Source: Nematopogon swammerdamellus (taxonomy: Eukaryota; Arthropoda; Insecta; Lepidoptera; Adelidae). From it: a stretch of DNA of 64,000 bases. The notes beneath the pieces are model-generated. The model ran no database searches, was not told where the DNA came from, and saw only the letters and a list, made by a program, of their open reading frames with translations. The number at the start of each line of letters is the position of its first letter. Position 1 is the first letter of the stretch. The position numbers were made by a program, and so were the translations under genes. Positions 1 to 10,506 of this stretch are shown here, in pieces. The DNA lies in contig OX336339.1 of assembly GCA_946902875.1 (NCBI GenBank), positions 25,885,349-25,949,348 on the forward strand, written 5' to 3'.

Positions 1-329
1 GTCGTATGTTGTGAGATATAAATAGGTATAGCAAAAGACTTGAGTGTGGAAATGTAAAATATAATATAATATAAGGAAAATAACTATAATATACACTACA
101 TATAGTACGTACTAGTTATTTAAACGTATAAATTACTATTTGTAAATTAAATTAAATACATATGAATTACAGTTTATATAATACATAATACCTAAATATA
201 TACATACATACTTGTCCATTCAGAATTAAAGGATTTTTTAGCTTTTGACTTCACACTGACGGAGATAGTACAACTTTAAGTGTTTTTGAATAACGGAAGC
301 TATTCGATGTTGTTTGTAACGCTAATGTT
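1..329. other. AT-rich unique sequence, no gene seen
   Basis: The stretch is very AT-rich with short TA-rich runs. No open frame, RNA motif or recognised repeat was found in it. Confidence 0.6.
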
Positions 330-334
330 GTTTA

Positions 335-450
335 TTGTTGTTCATTAATCAGCATTCTTATGGCAGTAAGACTGCACTCGAACCTGTTACAAATTTGTTC
401 TATCCGGTTCGATTGCACCCACGAAGAAGAACCGGAAAGAAAGGTCGGGT
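335..450 (+). repeat. Dispersed repeat V fragment
   Basis: The piece reading TATGGCAGTAAGACTGCACT and GTTCTATCCGGTTCGATT recurs at 36658-36740 (+) and 17050-17160 (-). One frame spells MAVRLHSN in all three copies, so the short ORF here (360-608) is a repeat translation and not a gene. It may be the 3' part of a retroelement, but the class is unknown. Confidence 0.6.
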
Positions 451-462
451 GGAATTATTATT

Positions 463-600
463 TTAATACCACACGCTGTATCCCTACTATCGGGGTAAGC
501 AGAGTAGTCGATGTTGTGCTGCAAAGTACCCTTATGCATTACAGCACAACACCGACCACCATATTTAGCAAAATATTAGGACAAGACACAGTGGCGGCTG
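463..600 (-). mobile_element. Family G retroposon, 3' half
   Basis: The strand shown carries the CACACGCTGTATCCC...ATCGGGGTAAGCAGAG end and the CAGCACAACACCGACCACCA block of family G in reverse orientation. The copy stops before the GTGTGGGGCC head, so it is truncated. Confidence 0.65.
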
Positions 601-779
601 GCCCTTAAGTGCGTTCGTGCGCCGCACTACCACCAAACAGCGCCTTCACCCGAAAGAAATAAATAAATTAAAATATTAAACATTCTCCATGAATCTCGCC
701 GATCGAAGTAAAAATATCAAACTGAATTCGTTCCTATTTCCTAGACAACAAGGCACGATTTTGCTGTACGTAATACGTA

Positions 780-1460
780 CTACTTACTACCTATCGCCGC
801 CGAGCTCGCCGCCGTGTGCATCACAAAACACCGCGAACGTGTTACTATGAAAAAATTGTAAACGCCGCTGCCCCGCCGTGTGAAACAAAACACTCTTCAT
901 ACGATTATGTGTGGAACAAGGATGCATTCTGCGTGTGACACACGACGGAAAAAGAAGGACAGTATATTGTGGATAGACGCGCGTGCGACACGTCGCGACC
1001 GAGCCAGCCGACGATGAGCCGATGTAAGCCGAGATCGTAAACCCGACCGCAGGCACGCGCGGGCGGGGGGCGCGGGCGCGGCGGGAGCGATCTAAACTCT
1101 GCGTCTCGTCGCGCCGCGCCATCTCTCTCAGTTCGGGGCGAGGCCCGTCGTCGTCGCGTCGACCGATAATGGCCGCTCCGCGCCGCGGCGCCGCTTAGAT
1201 GAAATATTGTACGTAATATAGATGAAATATTGAACGTAATATATCTTTGCCGCGCCGGGATGTTTTGCAAATCAGTTTTTTAGCAGTTTGAACGACTTTT
1301 CGTCAGTTAACAGTACATTGTGAAGTTTTCTTCATTGCCCGGCGCGGCAAGGCTGGCCGGCGGGCGGGGGCGCGCGCGCCGGCCACGCCTCGCGCGCGCC
1401 GGCGCCCCGGCGGCCGCGGCTCAGTGGCCGGCCACTGCGCAGTGAAGCGTCGCTTTGGTT
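780..1460. promoter_or_regulatory. CpG-rich block, possible promoter region
   Basis: GC- and CpG-rich segments at about 1040-1200 and 1340-1440 stand out from the AT-rich surroundings. A 23-bp direct repeat (GATGAAATATTG-ACGTAATATA) sits at 1198-1243. An arthropod initiator-like TCAGTT occurs near 1304. ORFs here are low-complexity GC frames on both strands and are not convincing genes. Promoter function is inferred from composition only. Confidence 0.25.
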
Positions 1461-1698
1461 CTTCGAGCAATTAGGACTCTGGTTGTGTTTCTAGTGCGTG
1501 ACAAAAAAGTGATAGAAATATTTGCGCAGGATAAAACCCGACGAATAGACTTACATTATAAATAGAACAATATTAGACCTACCCAATCAAACTGTAGTGT
1601 GTGTGGTGTGTGTGTGTATGTGACTGATTTCTTCATAATTTTCATAAATTCGCTGGCGTGTTCTTCAAAACACCATACCTACATATTTCAATCTAAAA
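1304..1698 (+). other. Candidate 5' non-coding exon ending in a splice donor
   Basis: From the initiator-like TCAGTT near 1304 the sequence runs through a CpG block to AAAA|GTGAGTA at 1698/1699, which is a good insect 5' splice site. No convincing start codon and frame lies inside, so it could be 5' UTR. It could equally be a chance donor. There is no transcript evidence. Confidence 0.15.
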
Positions 1699-1798
1699 GT
1701 GAGTACATTTTTATTACATATATTTTAATAATTTTATCACTTATATCCTTACCTTATTTTGTCTTTCAACTATGTATCTGTTGAGTGAGAATACTTTT

Positions 1799-1911
1799 AC
1801 ATTTTTTTTTATGGATACTGGCACGGTTGGCTACATCACCTACAACATCCGTGATGTCAGCCCATAACACCGGATGAACTTGGTGCCACGTCAGTGCTTC
1901 CCTTCGGTCGT
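1799..1911 (-). mobile_element. SINE-A, 3' part
   Basis: A T-run followed by ATGG-TACTGGCACGGTTGGCTACATCACC is the reverse complement of the SINE-A tail (GTGTCAGTTTCCATAAAAA). The copy ends after the GGTGCCACGTCAGTGCTTCC block, so the tRNA-like head is missing. Confidence 0.8.
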
Positions 1912-2030
1912 ACATAATTTGGGCAATTAACTCAGACATGAAAATAAAATAAAAAATCACGTCTCGGTATCCATTAGATTCACGTTTGGGTTTAGTACTA
2001 CGAGTAAGTTAGCGCACATCGTGCGCAGGT

Positions 2031-2078
2031 ACCTATGGGACTGGGTGTGCTGTGCTCCGCACACCCAGTCCCATAGGT
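2031..2078. repeat. Perfect 20-bp-arm hairpin
   Basis: ACCTATGGGACTGGGTGTGC at 2031-2050 is exactly complementary to 2059-2078, with an 8-nt loop. It lies between an antisense and a sense SINE-A fragment. A short hairpin precursor is conceivable, but a foldback scar is as likely. Confidence 0.8.
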
Positions 2079-2093
2079 CACCAGCCGCCACTG

Positions 2094-2151
2094 ACAAGAC
2101 AACTATCGAGCAGCAAGTTAGGCACGAAGACCCACCTGCTACATGACTCGG
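2094..2151 (-). mobile_element. Family G fragment
   Basis: The piece contains CAAGACAACTATCGAGCAGCAAG and the CACGAAGACCCACCTGCT block of G in reverse orientation. It joins SINE-A sequence directly at about 2152. Confidence 0.55.
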
Positions 2152-2288
2152 TCCAGTTCAGTGTAGCCGACATGAAGTGGAGGGAAGCACATACCTACAT
2201 GGCACCTATTTCACCCGGTGTTATGGGCTGACATCACATACGTTGTAAGTGATGTAGCCAACCGTGCCAGTTTCCATAAAAAAAATGT
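2152..2288 (+). mobile_element. SINE-A, 3' part
   Basis: The piece runs from CAGTTCAGTGTAGCC through GGTGTTATGGGCTGACATCA to the CCATAAAAAAAA tail. Together with the antisense fragment at 1799-1911 it forms an inverted pair around the 2031 hairpin. Confidence 0.8.
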
Positions 2289-2289
2289 G

Positions 2290-3060
2290 TATATTTTGGT
2301 AGGTATTATCTTTTTTTTTTAAGGTAATGAAAGTGTGTTTAAACATACAGATTTCTTAAGGGGCTGTAACATGCAGACAGACGAACAGACAAACAAAGAA
2401 TTAATTACTATTTTAGTATGGAACCCTAAAAATACTATAAAATTGAATGTAATTTCCGTGAAATAGTATTGCCACGTCGTAATGGGTTTGGCCAACAATT
2501 CGAAATAACAGCAAATTTTAATAAAGATTCGCCAGGATTTATTACAAAAGGCCGTAGTGCGAGCCGGCACGGACAGACAACACGTGCTGCGACACTACCG
2601 AAGCTTTTATTTTCACATTTGCTGCCTCGACTCACATAATGAAACTGGTAAAGCAAATTATTAATTTTTCATTTTCACATTTCGAAATTCAGGTTGGAAC
2701 GTTCGTCGGATTGTTCACGGCGCGCGGCGGCGCGGCGGGGCTTTTGCAAATATTCGTCCGGTGGATGTTCGAATTAAATTATTTACTTAGGGAAGTACGA
2801 CTGTTTTATATTTTCAGGCGAAAGTGAACTTTTCACGCGACCAGGCAAAGTTGACAAATGTTCTCGTAATTATATATAATTTTGAACATTTTGAATATGA
2901 AATGAACCTATGGTATTTAATTTACATCCTTTGTCTGACGGAAATTATTGTAATTCGCACAATTTTCAGAAGTATAACCACAACTAGAACGTCTCGGTCG
3001 ACGCATTGCCCCGGCTCTCCCCTCGATATTTAAATTTCGAATTCTGATTCCCGCGTTCCA
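2290..3060. other. Unique AT-rich sequence
   Basis: No gene or recognised repeat was found. Short ORFs on both strands have no recognisable motif. The piece GAACCCTAAAAATAC near 2423 resembles a scrap of family M. Confidence 0.4.
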
Positions 3061-3076
3061 AACTTTTACGTTGCAT

Positions 3077-3095
3077 CCCCCCCCCCCCCCCCCCC
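3077..3095. repeat. Poly-C tract
   Basis: A run of 19 C residues. A comparable G-run lies near 3316-3330. Confidence 0.9.
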
Positions 3096-3915
3096 TTCCC
3101 TCCGCCCCGCGGGTGTGCGATAAGCGGCGTTCACATCGAGTTCTCAAGTTGTTCGATCGCGCCCCTTCTCATTTACACAGGCCTTTATTCTGGCGCCCGC
3201 GGGATTTCGCGTTCGTAAATCTTCGCCGCTAGCTCCGCGACAAAAATATCATTATGTAAATGTACATCCGAATAAAAAGACGACGCTGCCGGTGCGCGGC
3301 GGGGCATAGGGCAGGGGGGGGGGGGGGGGGAGGGGAGGCGGTGCGTTGCAATGAGAGCCTCGCTTCCATTTTTCAGACGCGGCGACACAGCAGCGGTAGG
3401 GTTGCTGGGGGTGCTCGCCGGAGCGGTAAATGCGGTTTTCCGCGGCTTCAAATTAAGAGGTTGGATGTTTTATCAGGCACTCCTTTCGTGGGAGCATTTC
3501 CGGGCTGTCTTCAAAATTTCAGCTGAAAGATACGTTCCTTGCGTCATCTTTGTTAGAAAGAACAGATTCACAAGTATATTATAAACAAATACAAGCTGTG
3601 CGTTCAACATCGCTCGCGGTAAAGCCGGTCCTATAGCAAGACGAATGTGTTCGCTTTCGGCCCAACGCTCAGCTCATAATATATTATATCAGGGTGACTG
3701 CTCACATGCCTCAGCCATAGTCAGAAATAATAGCGGCAGAAAAACAGACCTGCAGAAAACGTCGTAGTCAAAAAGAGCAGCGGCAAAAGAGGGTTGGCTG
3801 TAAACCCCCTAAGACGCAGAGCGAGGCAGGGTCAGCACCAGTAAGATGACCAAGTGAGGCGGAACGACCGACAGACGTAGATGGGGACAATATTCGTAGT
3901 CGGTGCACTCCAAGA

Positions 3916-3943
3916 GGGGGGGGGGGGGGGGGGGGGGGGGGGG
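3916..3943. repeat. Poly-G tract
   Basis: A run of 28 G residues. The proline-rich ORFs crossing it on the minus strand are products of the homopolymer and are rejected as genes. Runs of this kind can fold as G-quadruplexes and are hard to sequence, so the exact length is uncertain. Confidence 0.9.
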
Positions 3944-4481
3944 CTTCATCGGAATTGGTGGTATCCCAACAGCGGGCCTCCCTGCGTACATCGACTTTCA
4001 AATGATTGTTGCATGATGAAGTCTTGACTTGATACTGTGCGGATGCTATGGAGGCAAGGCTGGTACGCTCGGATTAATTGCGGGTGAATATTGCTCAGCC
4101 CATATGCCAGGAAATCCTCCTGCACCGCGGCCTCTGGCCCGGACACTTTTGGAAGTCGGTTGAAAATAAATCCGCTCACTGAAAACCCTCTTACAGATAT
4201 CCACAACTATTTTAGCCCCCGAGTACAGCCGCCGAGACGTTGCAACCCTACTGACTAGTAGGGGGTAGAATAGAATATGGTTTCTTTCATTTCCGTTTAT
4301 TCCTCTGCCTCGCGCCTCTCAGCGCGTCGCCGTGCGTTTATTTTTATTCGGATTGTGTGCCGGCTGGCGGGCTGAGTGCGAGGAGCTATGCGTCCTGGCC
4401 CGGATCATTTATAACGCCGGATTGTGGTAATAAAGACGTTATCGCGCGACGCTGCCGTGGGCTTTCTTTGGGCTTGTATTT

Positions 4482-4999
4482 CGGAGCCTGCAGGGATACT
4501 TCGCCCTGTAAGGTACGTCGCATTTCGGCCGGAGCTTGCAGTGATAGTTCGCCCTGTAAGGTACGTCGCATTTCGGCCGGAGCTTGCAGTGATAGTTCGC
4601 CCTGTAAGGTACGTCGCATTTCGGCCGGAGCTTGCAGTGATAGTTCGCCCTGTAAGGTACGTCGCATTTCGGCCGGAGCTTGCAGTGATACTTCGCCCTG
4701 TAAGGTACGTCGCATTTCGGCCGGAGCTTGCAGTGATAATTCGCCCTGTAAGGTACGTCGCATTTCGGCCGGAGCTTGCAGTGATAGTTCGCCCTGTAAG
4801 GTACGTCGCATTTCGGCCGGAGCTTGCAGTGATAGTTCGCCCTGTAAGGTACGTCGCATTTCGGCCGGAGCTTGCAGTGATAGTTCGCCCTGTAAGGTAC
4901 GTCGCATTTCGGCCGCAGCTTGCAATGATACTTCGCCCTGTAAAGTATGTCACATTTCGGCCGAAGATTGCAAGGATACTTCGCCCTGTAAAGTATGAT
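4482..4999 (+). repeat. 48-bp minisatellite, about 10.5 copies
   Basis: Units beginning TTCGCCCTGTAAGGTACGTC start at 4500 and repeat every 48 bp to 4980. The middle copies are nearly identical and the last two diverge. Because 48 is a multiple of three, several frames stay open (16-residue repeats such as SSPCKVRRISAGACSD). The long ORFs on both strands here are therefore a periodicity effect and are not taken as a gene. Confidence 0.95.
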
Positions 5000-5206
5000 A
5001 ATGACATGCTTTTTTTTTATTTTAATTACTATTATTATAATATTATTATTATTATTTATTTTTTTTGCATATATTTCACTTCTTTTATTTTATTTTTCAT
5101 GATAAACTAGTGTTGAAAACATGTTTCCTAATTGTGGAAACTTTACTGGTTTATGATATTACTTTATGTTTATTTAATTTAAGATATTTATAACTGTGTG
5201 TTTCCC

Positions 5207-5244
5207 TAAAATAAATAAATAAATAAATAAAAATAAAATAAAAT
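5207..5244 (+). repeat. (AAAT)n simple repeat
   Basis: An AAATAAATAAAT run ends where a SINE-B fragment begins. Confidence 0.8.
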
Positions 5245-5267
5245 GCTATTTCAGTGTTAGGGAACCC

Positions 5268-5346
5268 AACGTTTGCATTGGCTGGTCGGATCATGCGCTT
5301 TGGCCCCTCCGACTCAGCCACCCATATCAGATTACATAAAGAAAGA
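5268..5346 (+). mobile_element. SINE-B, 3' end fragment
   Basis: GCATTGGCTGGTCGGATCAT, CCCCTCCGACTCAGCCACCC and the ending GATTACATAAAG match the tail of the full SINE-B copy at 44119-44517. Confidence 0.75.
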
Positions 5347-5513
5347 AATGTCGCATTTAGGCTAAAGCTTGCAATGATACCTTTTTCCTGTAAAGTATGC
5401 CGCATTTCGGCCGGAGCTTGTAAATGATACGTCACCCTGTAAATATGTCTCATTTCGCCGGATCTTGCAAATGATACATCGCCCTGTAAAGTATGTCACA
5501 TTTCGGCCAAAGT
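5347..5513 (+). repeat. Diverged outlying copies of the 48-bp minisatellite
   Basis: About 3.5 degenerate units (CATTTCGGCCGGAGCTTG, CCCTGTAAAGTATG) lie 350 bp beyond the main array. AT-rich DNA and a SINE-B fragment separate them, suggesting the array was once longer and was split. Confidence 0.75.
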
Positions 5514-5546
5514 CCGGAGGAGGAAGGCCGGAGGAGGCCACTGCTT

Positions 5547-5580
5547 ATCATCTTACGACTACATGTAGTCGTAAGATGAT
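5547..5580. repeat. Perfect 34-bp palindrome
   Basis: The sequence equals its own reverse complement. The left half is ATCATCTTACGACTACA and there is no loop. Confidence 0.95.
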
Positions 5581-5589
5581 GATACTACA

Positions 5590-6220
5590 TAATGAAATCT
5601 TCAGTAGCTAGATGATGCTATGCATCGGCGGTAAATCGTCGAAGTCAAGCCCACCGGGATGGGTCGAACTTTGAATGGATGTCCGCCCCGCCTTTCAGGC
5701 TGGCCTTGGTTCAGATTCCGAGTAAATCTTTGGGTACATTCCCTTACCTTCGCTGATCGTCTTCACCAAGTTTCCTGTAATTTTTTTACGATCTCATGGG
5801 CGAAAAAAGTACCGCAGTGTCAGTTCTAAGTTACAACGTTCACTTCTGTATTATCTTCCTGAAATAAATCGCCTCAACATACTAAATCCTGCTCCACTTC
5901 ACATGAAGCAGCCTGCTCCCCGAGGCCGTATATTCAAGGGTCTCTCTCCGTAGAGCGCGCGAAAAGTCTTCTTTACTGCGAACAAGTGTAGCGCTGTCCC
6001 CCGGCAGTAACTCAGATTAGGATACGTTTTTTATAAATGTCAAATCTCGCGAGAGGGGAAAGATTTTGCGAATAAATGATTTCTCTTTGCCGCTCGACAC
6101 GTCTGCAGCCTGCTGCGCGATGACGCGCCTGTTCCCGGTCGGAAGTATTTATACAGCCTCCCTGTCCTGTCTTGAGTAATGTTCTGCTGGAGGCTTGGAA
6201 CAGATACTCGTCTGATTTAT
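5590..6220. other. Unique sequence, no gene seen
   Basis: Mixed composition. No convincing ORF, RNA or repeat was recognised. Confidence 0.4.
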
Positions 6221-6221
6221 T

Positions 6222-6432
6222 AAGGGTTCCGCATCCAAATGTAAGCTTATTACTAAGCCTACAACGTCTGTCTGTGCGTCTGTCTGTCCGTCCGTCCTTC
6301 CGTCCGACTGCCGTACTTTTGAACCGTAATAGGTAACCGGTTGAAATTTTCACAGAATATATGTTATTATAGCGGATACGCCAACAAATAATAAAAGAAG
6401 CAAAAAGAACAAAAAGGGGGTCCCCCCTAAAT
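6222..6432 (+). mobile_element. Family M element, 5' part
   Basis: The piece shows AGGGTTCCG, ATTACTAAGCCTAC, the CTGT/CCGT microsatellite, then TTGAACCGTAATAGGTAACC and CAACAAATAATAAAAG. It lacks the terminal CACTTGGCCGG end. Confidence 0.8.
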
Positions 6433-6499
6433 TTTTTACTTTTTCTATATTTTATTATCCTATTACTTTAAGTGAGCTAAACTTGTATATACATATATA

Positions 6500-6628
6500 T
6501 ATAATCGGTTTCTCGAAAACGGCTCTAACGATTTGGATGAAATTTAGTATTTAGATAATGTTATTTTTTCGAGTTTATTCAGATAGGTGTAGACGCCGAG
6601 CGAAGCTCGGTCACCCAGGTACTTTATT
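6500..6628 (+). repeat. Dispersed repeat X
   Basis: CGGTTTCTCGAAAACGGCTC through the hairpin GCCGAGCGAAGCTCGG to GGTACTTT recurs at 44818-44950. The hairpin close to the end resembles the 3' end of a Helitron-like element. The class is inferred. Confidence 0.55.
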
Positions 6629-6778
6629 GTTATATCCGCCGTTATAACACAGATTCTGTAAAAATATCAACCGGCTAGCTATTACGGTTCCAAAGATACA
6701 TCAGTAGGACAGACAGACAGACAGACGGCATAGGCTTAGTAATGGGCTTCTGTGTGGGATACAGAAACCTGAAAATTC
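6629..6778 (-). mobile_element. Family M fragment
   Basis: GGCTAGCTATTACGGTTCC, then (ACAG)n and AGGCTTAGTAATGGG are family M read backwards. Confidence 0.75.
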
Positions 6779-7242
6779 ACCTATTGATACCGATATGCCA
6801 AATACAAATATTTCCGAACCAGCGCTAGCTACGACTGCTAGTCCAGAAAATTCAAATTCACTAGTTTCCACTCTGTTTGAAGATGCTCAGAGCACCGCCG
6901 CGGGAAGCTGGTACAATAATAAAATAAAAGAAGCTCAATATCGCATCGCGCAGCCTCTACGGGTGAGAGAGAGCGACCCCGCACCACACACACCTAACTA
7001 TTTCAATAAGGGAGCATCCCGAAAGCTCTCGGTAAACGTTCCCTCAAACCGAGGCGCTCTCCTCCACCGTCTCTTGCCTATTCTCCTCAGTGTGGCCGCC
7101 GTGTGTGGCTGCCGACTCCGGGCTCCCGGCTTCTAGCTCCGCTCCGCCCGCGGCGCTGCAGTCGCATTCTTAATGCCATCGCCGATGCGCGGTCACACAC
7201 GCGCCGAGCCTCCGTGCCTTTGCGCTGCTCCGATTCGATTTA

Positions 7243-7292
7243 TTTCTGTACTAGCTTTTGCCGGCGACTTCGCTCACGTGAAATTCGTATTT
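7243..7292 (-). mobile_element. Family H terminal fragment
   Basis: TACTAGCTTTTGCC followed by CGCTCACGTGAAATTCG is the reverse complement of the H 3' end (GAATTTCACG...GCAAAAGCTAGT). Only the terminal 50 bp are present. Confidence 0.7.
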
Positions 7293-7295
7293 AAA

Positions 7296-7632
7296 AAAAT
7301 GGCCAAGTGCGAGTCTAACCGAGGGTTCCGTATCGCCATGTCATGGTCAACACCATCTATGGTGTGTTTTATGAAATGCTTCATAATAGTTAAAAAGTCA
7401 TGATTAGTTAAAATGATTCATACTCTTTTCGGTAGAAGGCGCGCATATACTTTTTAGTTTCTTCTATGGGAACCCCTGTGAATTTTGTACTTTTTCTTAT
7501 TTTTATTATTTGTTTTTATATCGGCCCTTAGATATTATTTGTTTTATATCGGCCCTAATAACACAGTGAAAATTTCAACGGGCTACCTATTACGGCGGAC
7601 GTACAGACAGTGTGCGGACGGACAGACAGACA
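7296..7632 (-). mobile_element. Family M element with a small internal duplication
   Basis: The copy runs from GGCCAAGTGCGAGTC through CATGTCATGG, ATGAAATGCTTCATA and the (ACAG)n tract. A TTTTATATCGGCCCTTA segment is repeated in tandem near 7511-7560. Confidence 0.8.
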
Positions 7633-7639
7633 GATCTCC

Positions 7640-7732
7640 AAATAAGAAACGTGTTTTCCCCGGTTTTTTTTTTGTGGCGCGGAAACCATGCCGCGCGCGA
7701 GTTCGAATCGCTCTTGGCCGGTTTTTTCTTTA
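7640..7732 (+). mobile_element. Family M, 3' end
   Basis: Ends GTGGCGCGGAAACC...TCTTGGCCGGTTTT in the opposite orientation to the copy just before it, so two M pieces meet head to head. Confidence 0.65.
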
Positions 7733-8139
7733 CGCCAAACTTCTTCCACAGCTCAGTGTAGTCTCACTCTAAACGCATTTTCGTGACTCCGTTTGCTCTA
7801 GCCTCAATTTAGTCCTCTGCCTCGAAGCCGAGAGCGGAGCTCGGCCCCGGGCCTCGCAGAATGCTGTCGCGGCTTCGTCGTCGGGAAATCAGTTCGCAAT
7901 ACCCACTACTGCAAGAATGTGGAATAAGATCAACAGACGACCACTTTCCTACATGCATGCGGCTGCGCCGCGCCGCCGTACTAGCTGGGGGCGAATCGAC
8001 GCGGCGGTTTTCGCTGAGTATGCACGTTTGTGTTAGATTTTTGTTGCATGCACTCAGTACTGCGTCGTCGTGAGGAAATAATTTAATTGTGCATACGGTC
8101 CTTAAGTAGAGAACTCTTAAAATGCCTAACTCGATTTAG

Positions 8140-8259
8140 CTTTTTAAGAAACTCTGGAATGCACTTCCTTCCCATGTGTTTCCTTCAGTGTATGACTTAG
8201 GATCTTTCAAGAGAAGCGTAAAAAAATATAAAAAACGCCTTCAAAAATGTATGAAATAA
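8140..8259 (+). pseudogene. LINE reverse-transcriptase C-terminal scrap
   Basis: The frame from 8140 to the stop at 8257-8259 reads LWNALPSHVFPSVYDLGSFK, the pattern found near the C-terminus of Jockey/R1-type LINE ORF2 proteins. About 27 residues are LINE-like. The last dozen residues come from the F foldback arm starting near 8221. The piece is extremely 5'-truncated and cannot be functional. Confidence 0.5.
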
Positions 8260-8438
8260 AAAAAATCGAACCCTAGAGTTGAAGGCGGTGCTAAAGAAGG
8301 CTACACAAATGAAAAAGGATATCATCCACGCATGTTTTCTTTCATGCATCATTTTTGCTTGCTTTAGCACCGCCTTCAACTCTAGGGTTCGATTTTTTTT
8401 TATTTTATACATTTTTGAAGGCGGTTTTTATATTTTTT
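8221..8438. mobile_element. Family F foldback hairpin
   Basis: Arms at 8221-8296 and 8362-8438 are complementary with few mismatches (CGAACCCTAGAGTTGAAGGC against its reverse complement). The loop is about 65 nt. A close relative lies at 42038-42213. Confidence 0.85.
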
Positions 8439-8482
8439 AAATAGTTTTTTATTTCACAGTTTTTTTTTTATACATTTTTTGC

Positions 8483-8520
8483 TATTAATGTACTCGGCGG
8501 AATCGCTCGGCTTCGGCCTC
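8483..8520. repeat. Hairpin linked to family F
   Basis: GTACTCGGCGGAATCGCTCGG...CTCGCGATT matches the hairpin at 41946-41982, in inverse orientation, beside the other F copy. It is imperfect here. Confidence 0.6.
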
Positions 8521-8854
8521 GCGATTGCTTTCCTATCCGATCTTGACCAAATTGAAATGGAACCACACGGGAAGCACCAGCTTTCAAATAAAAAAAAAAA
8601 AGAATCATCAAAATCGGTTCATCCAGTCGAAAATTCTGAGGGGACAAACATAAAAAAAAAATACAGTCTAATTAAGAACCTCCTCCTTTCTTTTTGAAGT
8701 CGGTTAAAAAACAACTGTCTTGTATATTTTGAAGATTTCACTTTTCGAACTCTCAGAAAGTTAAATCTTCAAAATCTTTTTGGAAAATGTAGGTTAGCAC
8801 TACCAAATTGTAAAGATAAAAAAACACATTTTTTCAATATTATTAACATCATTG

Positions 8855-8942
8855 CAGATTTTTAGGTTTCCGCACCCGTACGGAAGCCTCTTACGGAAGC
8901 CTATGCCGTCCGTCCGTCTGTTCGTCTGTCTGGTCTGTACAA
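8855..8942 (+). mobile_element. Family M, 5' fragment
   Basis: TTTTTAGGTTTCCGCACCCG, GGAAGCCTATGCCGTCC and the CTGT tract. It is truncated after the microsatellite. Confidence 0.7.
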
Positions 8943-8944
8943 CG

Positions 8945-9660
8945 TGCACAAGGCGAGACGGACGGTACGTATTGCGCGCTGTATTAATAAAAGAGTTGGC
9001 CGTTTTGGTCGCCGCTTTGTACACAAAAACTGCCTTCATTAGGAAAATCAAGGCATTGTCGAGGGCGGGTGGCGGTACTGGCGGTGGTGGTGACAGTGGG
9101 TGCTTTTGAGAAGAATCGTAGCTACTATAGCTTAGAAAAAATATGTTATGGTATTCTTTTAGAATTTGTTGACCCAATCACGGACGTATATTTCGATATT
9201 GGGGATAAATTTTAAGGGAGAAATTAGAAAAAAATATTTAATTTAATGAATATATTAATGAAAACGGCTCGTTATAAATAATACAGATGTGTATAATTTT
9301 AAAATGCATTCTTTAAAAGAAAATATGCAAAAATCGAGTATTATCTCCGAAACTACTGAGTATAAAATTTTGAGAAAAAAAAACTTGTGTAACGGAATTC
9401 CTAAGTCTTAAAGTTCTCACGGAAAACGGCGTAGGCTAAAGACGAAATTCCCACACTTCAAAACAGCTCTGACACACTTAAAGAAAGTGCGAAGCCTTCT
9501 CGCATTCATTATTGATCTAACAACAAATACACCTTTAAGAAGCTTGGGAAGAGTCGCCGCTAGTTTAGTGGTACCGGTTGCTCTTGGTATCTCAGAGTAC
9601 ACGGCGCGCAGAACGTACTAGGCTGTTAGAAGTATCATCACGGACGCTGCTCTGTGGAAC
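8945..9660. other. Mostly unique sequence
   Basis: A GGTGGCGGTACTGGCGGTGG stretch lies at 9069-9088. The piece AAGTCTTAAAGTTCTCACGG near 9403 recurs at 33290, indicating a small dispersed repeat. No gene was recognised. Confidence 0.4.
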
Positions 9661-9672
9661 TAGCATCCCTTA

Positions 9673-9945
9673 GGGCGTTTTTGCACTTGCGACCGCACGA
9701 CACGATTTGCGGTCACGTTTCTCAACACACGACGCACTGCACACGACATGTCGTTCGTACGTTTTTCCACTAGTGACGATTCAGCAACTACACGGCAGTC
9801 GCGGCTTGTTTGTAGTCTTCACGTGAGCACGCTCATCGTCGTCGAGTCGTGCGGTGCGTCGTCAGCAAGTTCCAGCTTGTTTCGTACCGCCGCTATGTCG
9901 TCACCGCAAAAAAAACGTAACGACATAGCGGCATATCTACACTAG
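9673..9945 (+). mobile_element. Possible Harbinger-like 5' end
   Basis: TTA|GGGCGTTTTTGCACTTGCGA could be a PIF/Harbinger-type terminus beside a TTA target. A short frame downstream (ATG at 9895) reads MSSPQKKRNDIAAYLH. The far end was not found, probably because a SINE-A interrupts at 9988. This is a weak call on motif resemblance only. Confidence 0.2.
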
Positions 9946-9987
9946 GATATATACCAGTGGTGGCACAAGCAGTCGCGCTACCAACAA

Positions 9988-10332
9988 TTTTTTTTTTAAT
10001 GGAAACTGACTCAGTTGGCTACATCACCTACAACATCCGTGATGTCAGCCCATAACACCGGGTGAACTAGGTGCCATGTCAGTGTTTTCCTTCATTTCAT
10101 GTCGGCTACACTAAACTGGACGGAAAACACCAACTTTTTACATAGCCGTTTTGACCGACGTTTCGCTCAGTGCGGTGGTACCAACCCGGCCGGGATAAAC
10201 CCTACCACCTAGTAAGGTAAGAAGGGAAGGGACCTACAGTTTAACTTGGAATCCGAACCACGGTCAGCCTCCAACGGTCGAGCGATCACCCATCCAAGTA
10301 CTGACCGCGCTCCGCACCACTGAACTACCGAT
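9988..10332 (-). mobile_element. SINE-A, near full length
   Basis: Read on the minus strand, a tRNA-like head (AGTTCAGTGGTGCGG, an A-box) is followed by the box-B region GGTTCGGATTCC, the GTAGGTCCCTTCCCTTC core, the body and the CCAT(T)AAAAAAAAA tail. It is about 345 bp long. Confidence 0.85.
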
Positions 10333-10506
10333 GCTGACATGCTTTATGGAGGGTACCTCACCTGGTGGCCGCTTGGTTGCGCAACCAATTTGGTGGCGGC
10401 AACCGAATCACCCGCATGACTCGTCGCAGGGAGCCTCAGCACCCTATTGTTGTTGACATTGGGCTTTTGAGAACCCATCGGTTCTCTAAATCGTTTCTTT
10501 GTCGCA

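Noticed and set aside
3768..4001. Proline-rich minus-strand ORFs
   Set aside because: The proline run is the 28-base G homopolymer. Nothing else supports coding.
4357..5110. 200-228-codon ORFs with 16-residue repeats
   Set aside because: Periodicity of the 48-bp minisatellite explains open frames on both strands. No start context, domain or splice signals support a gene.
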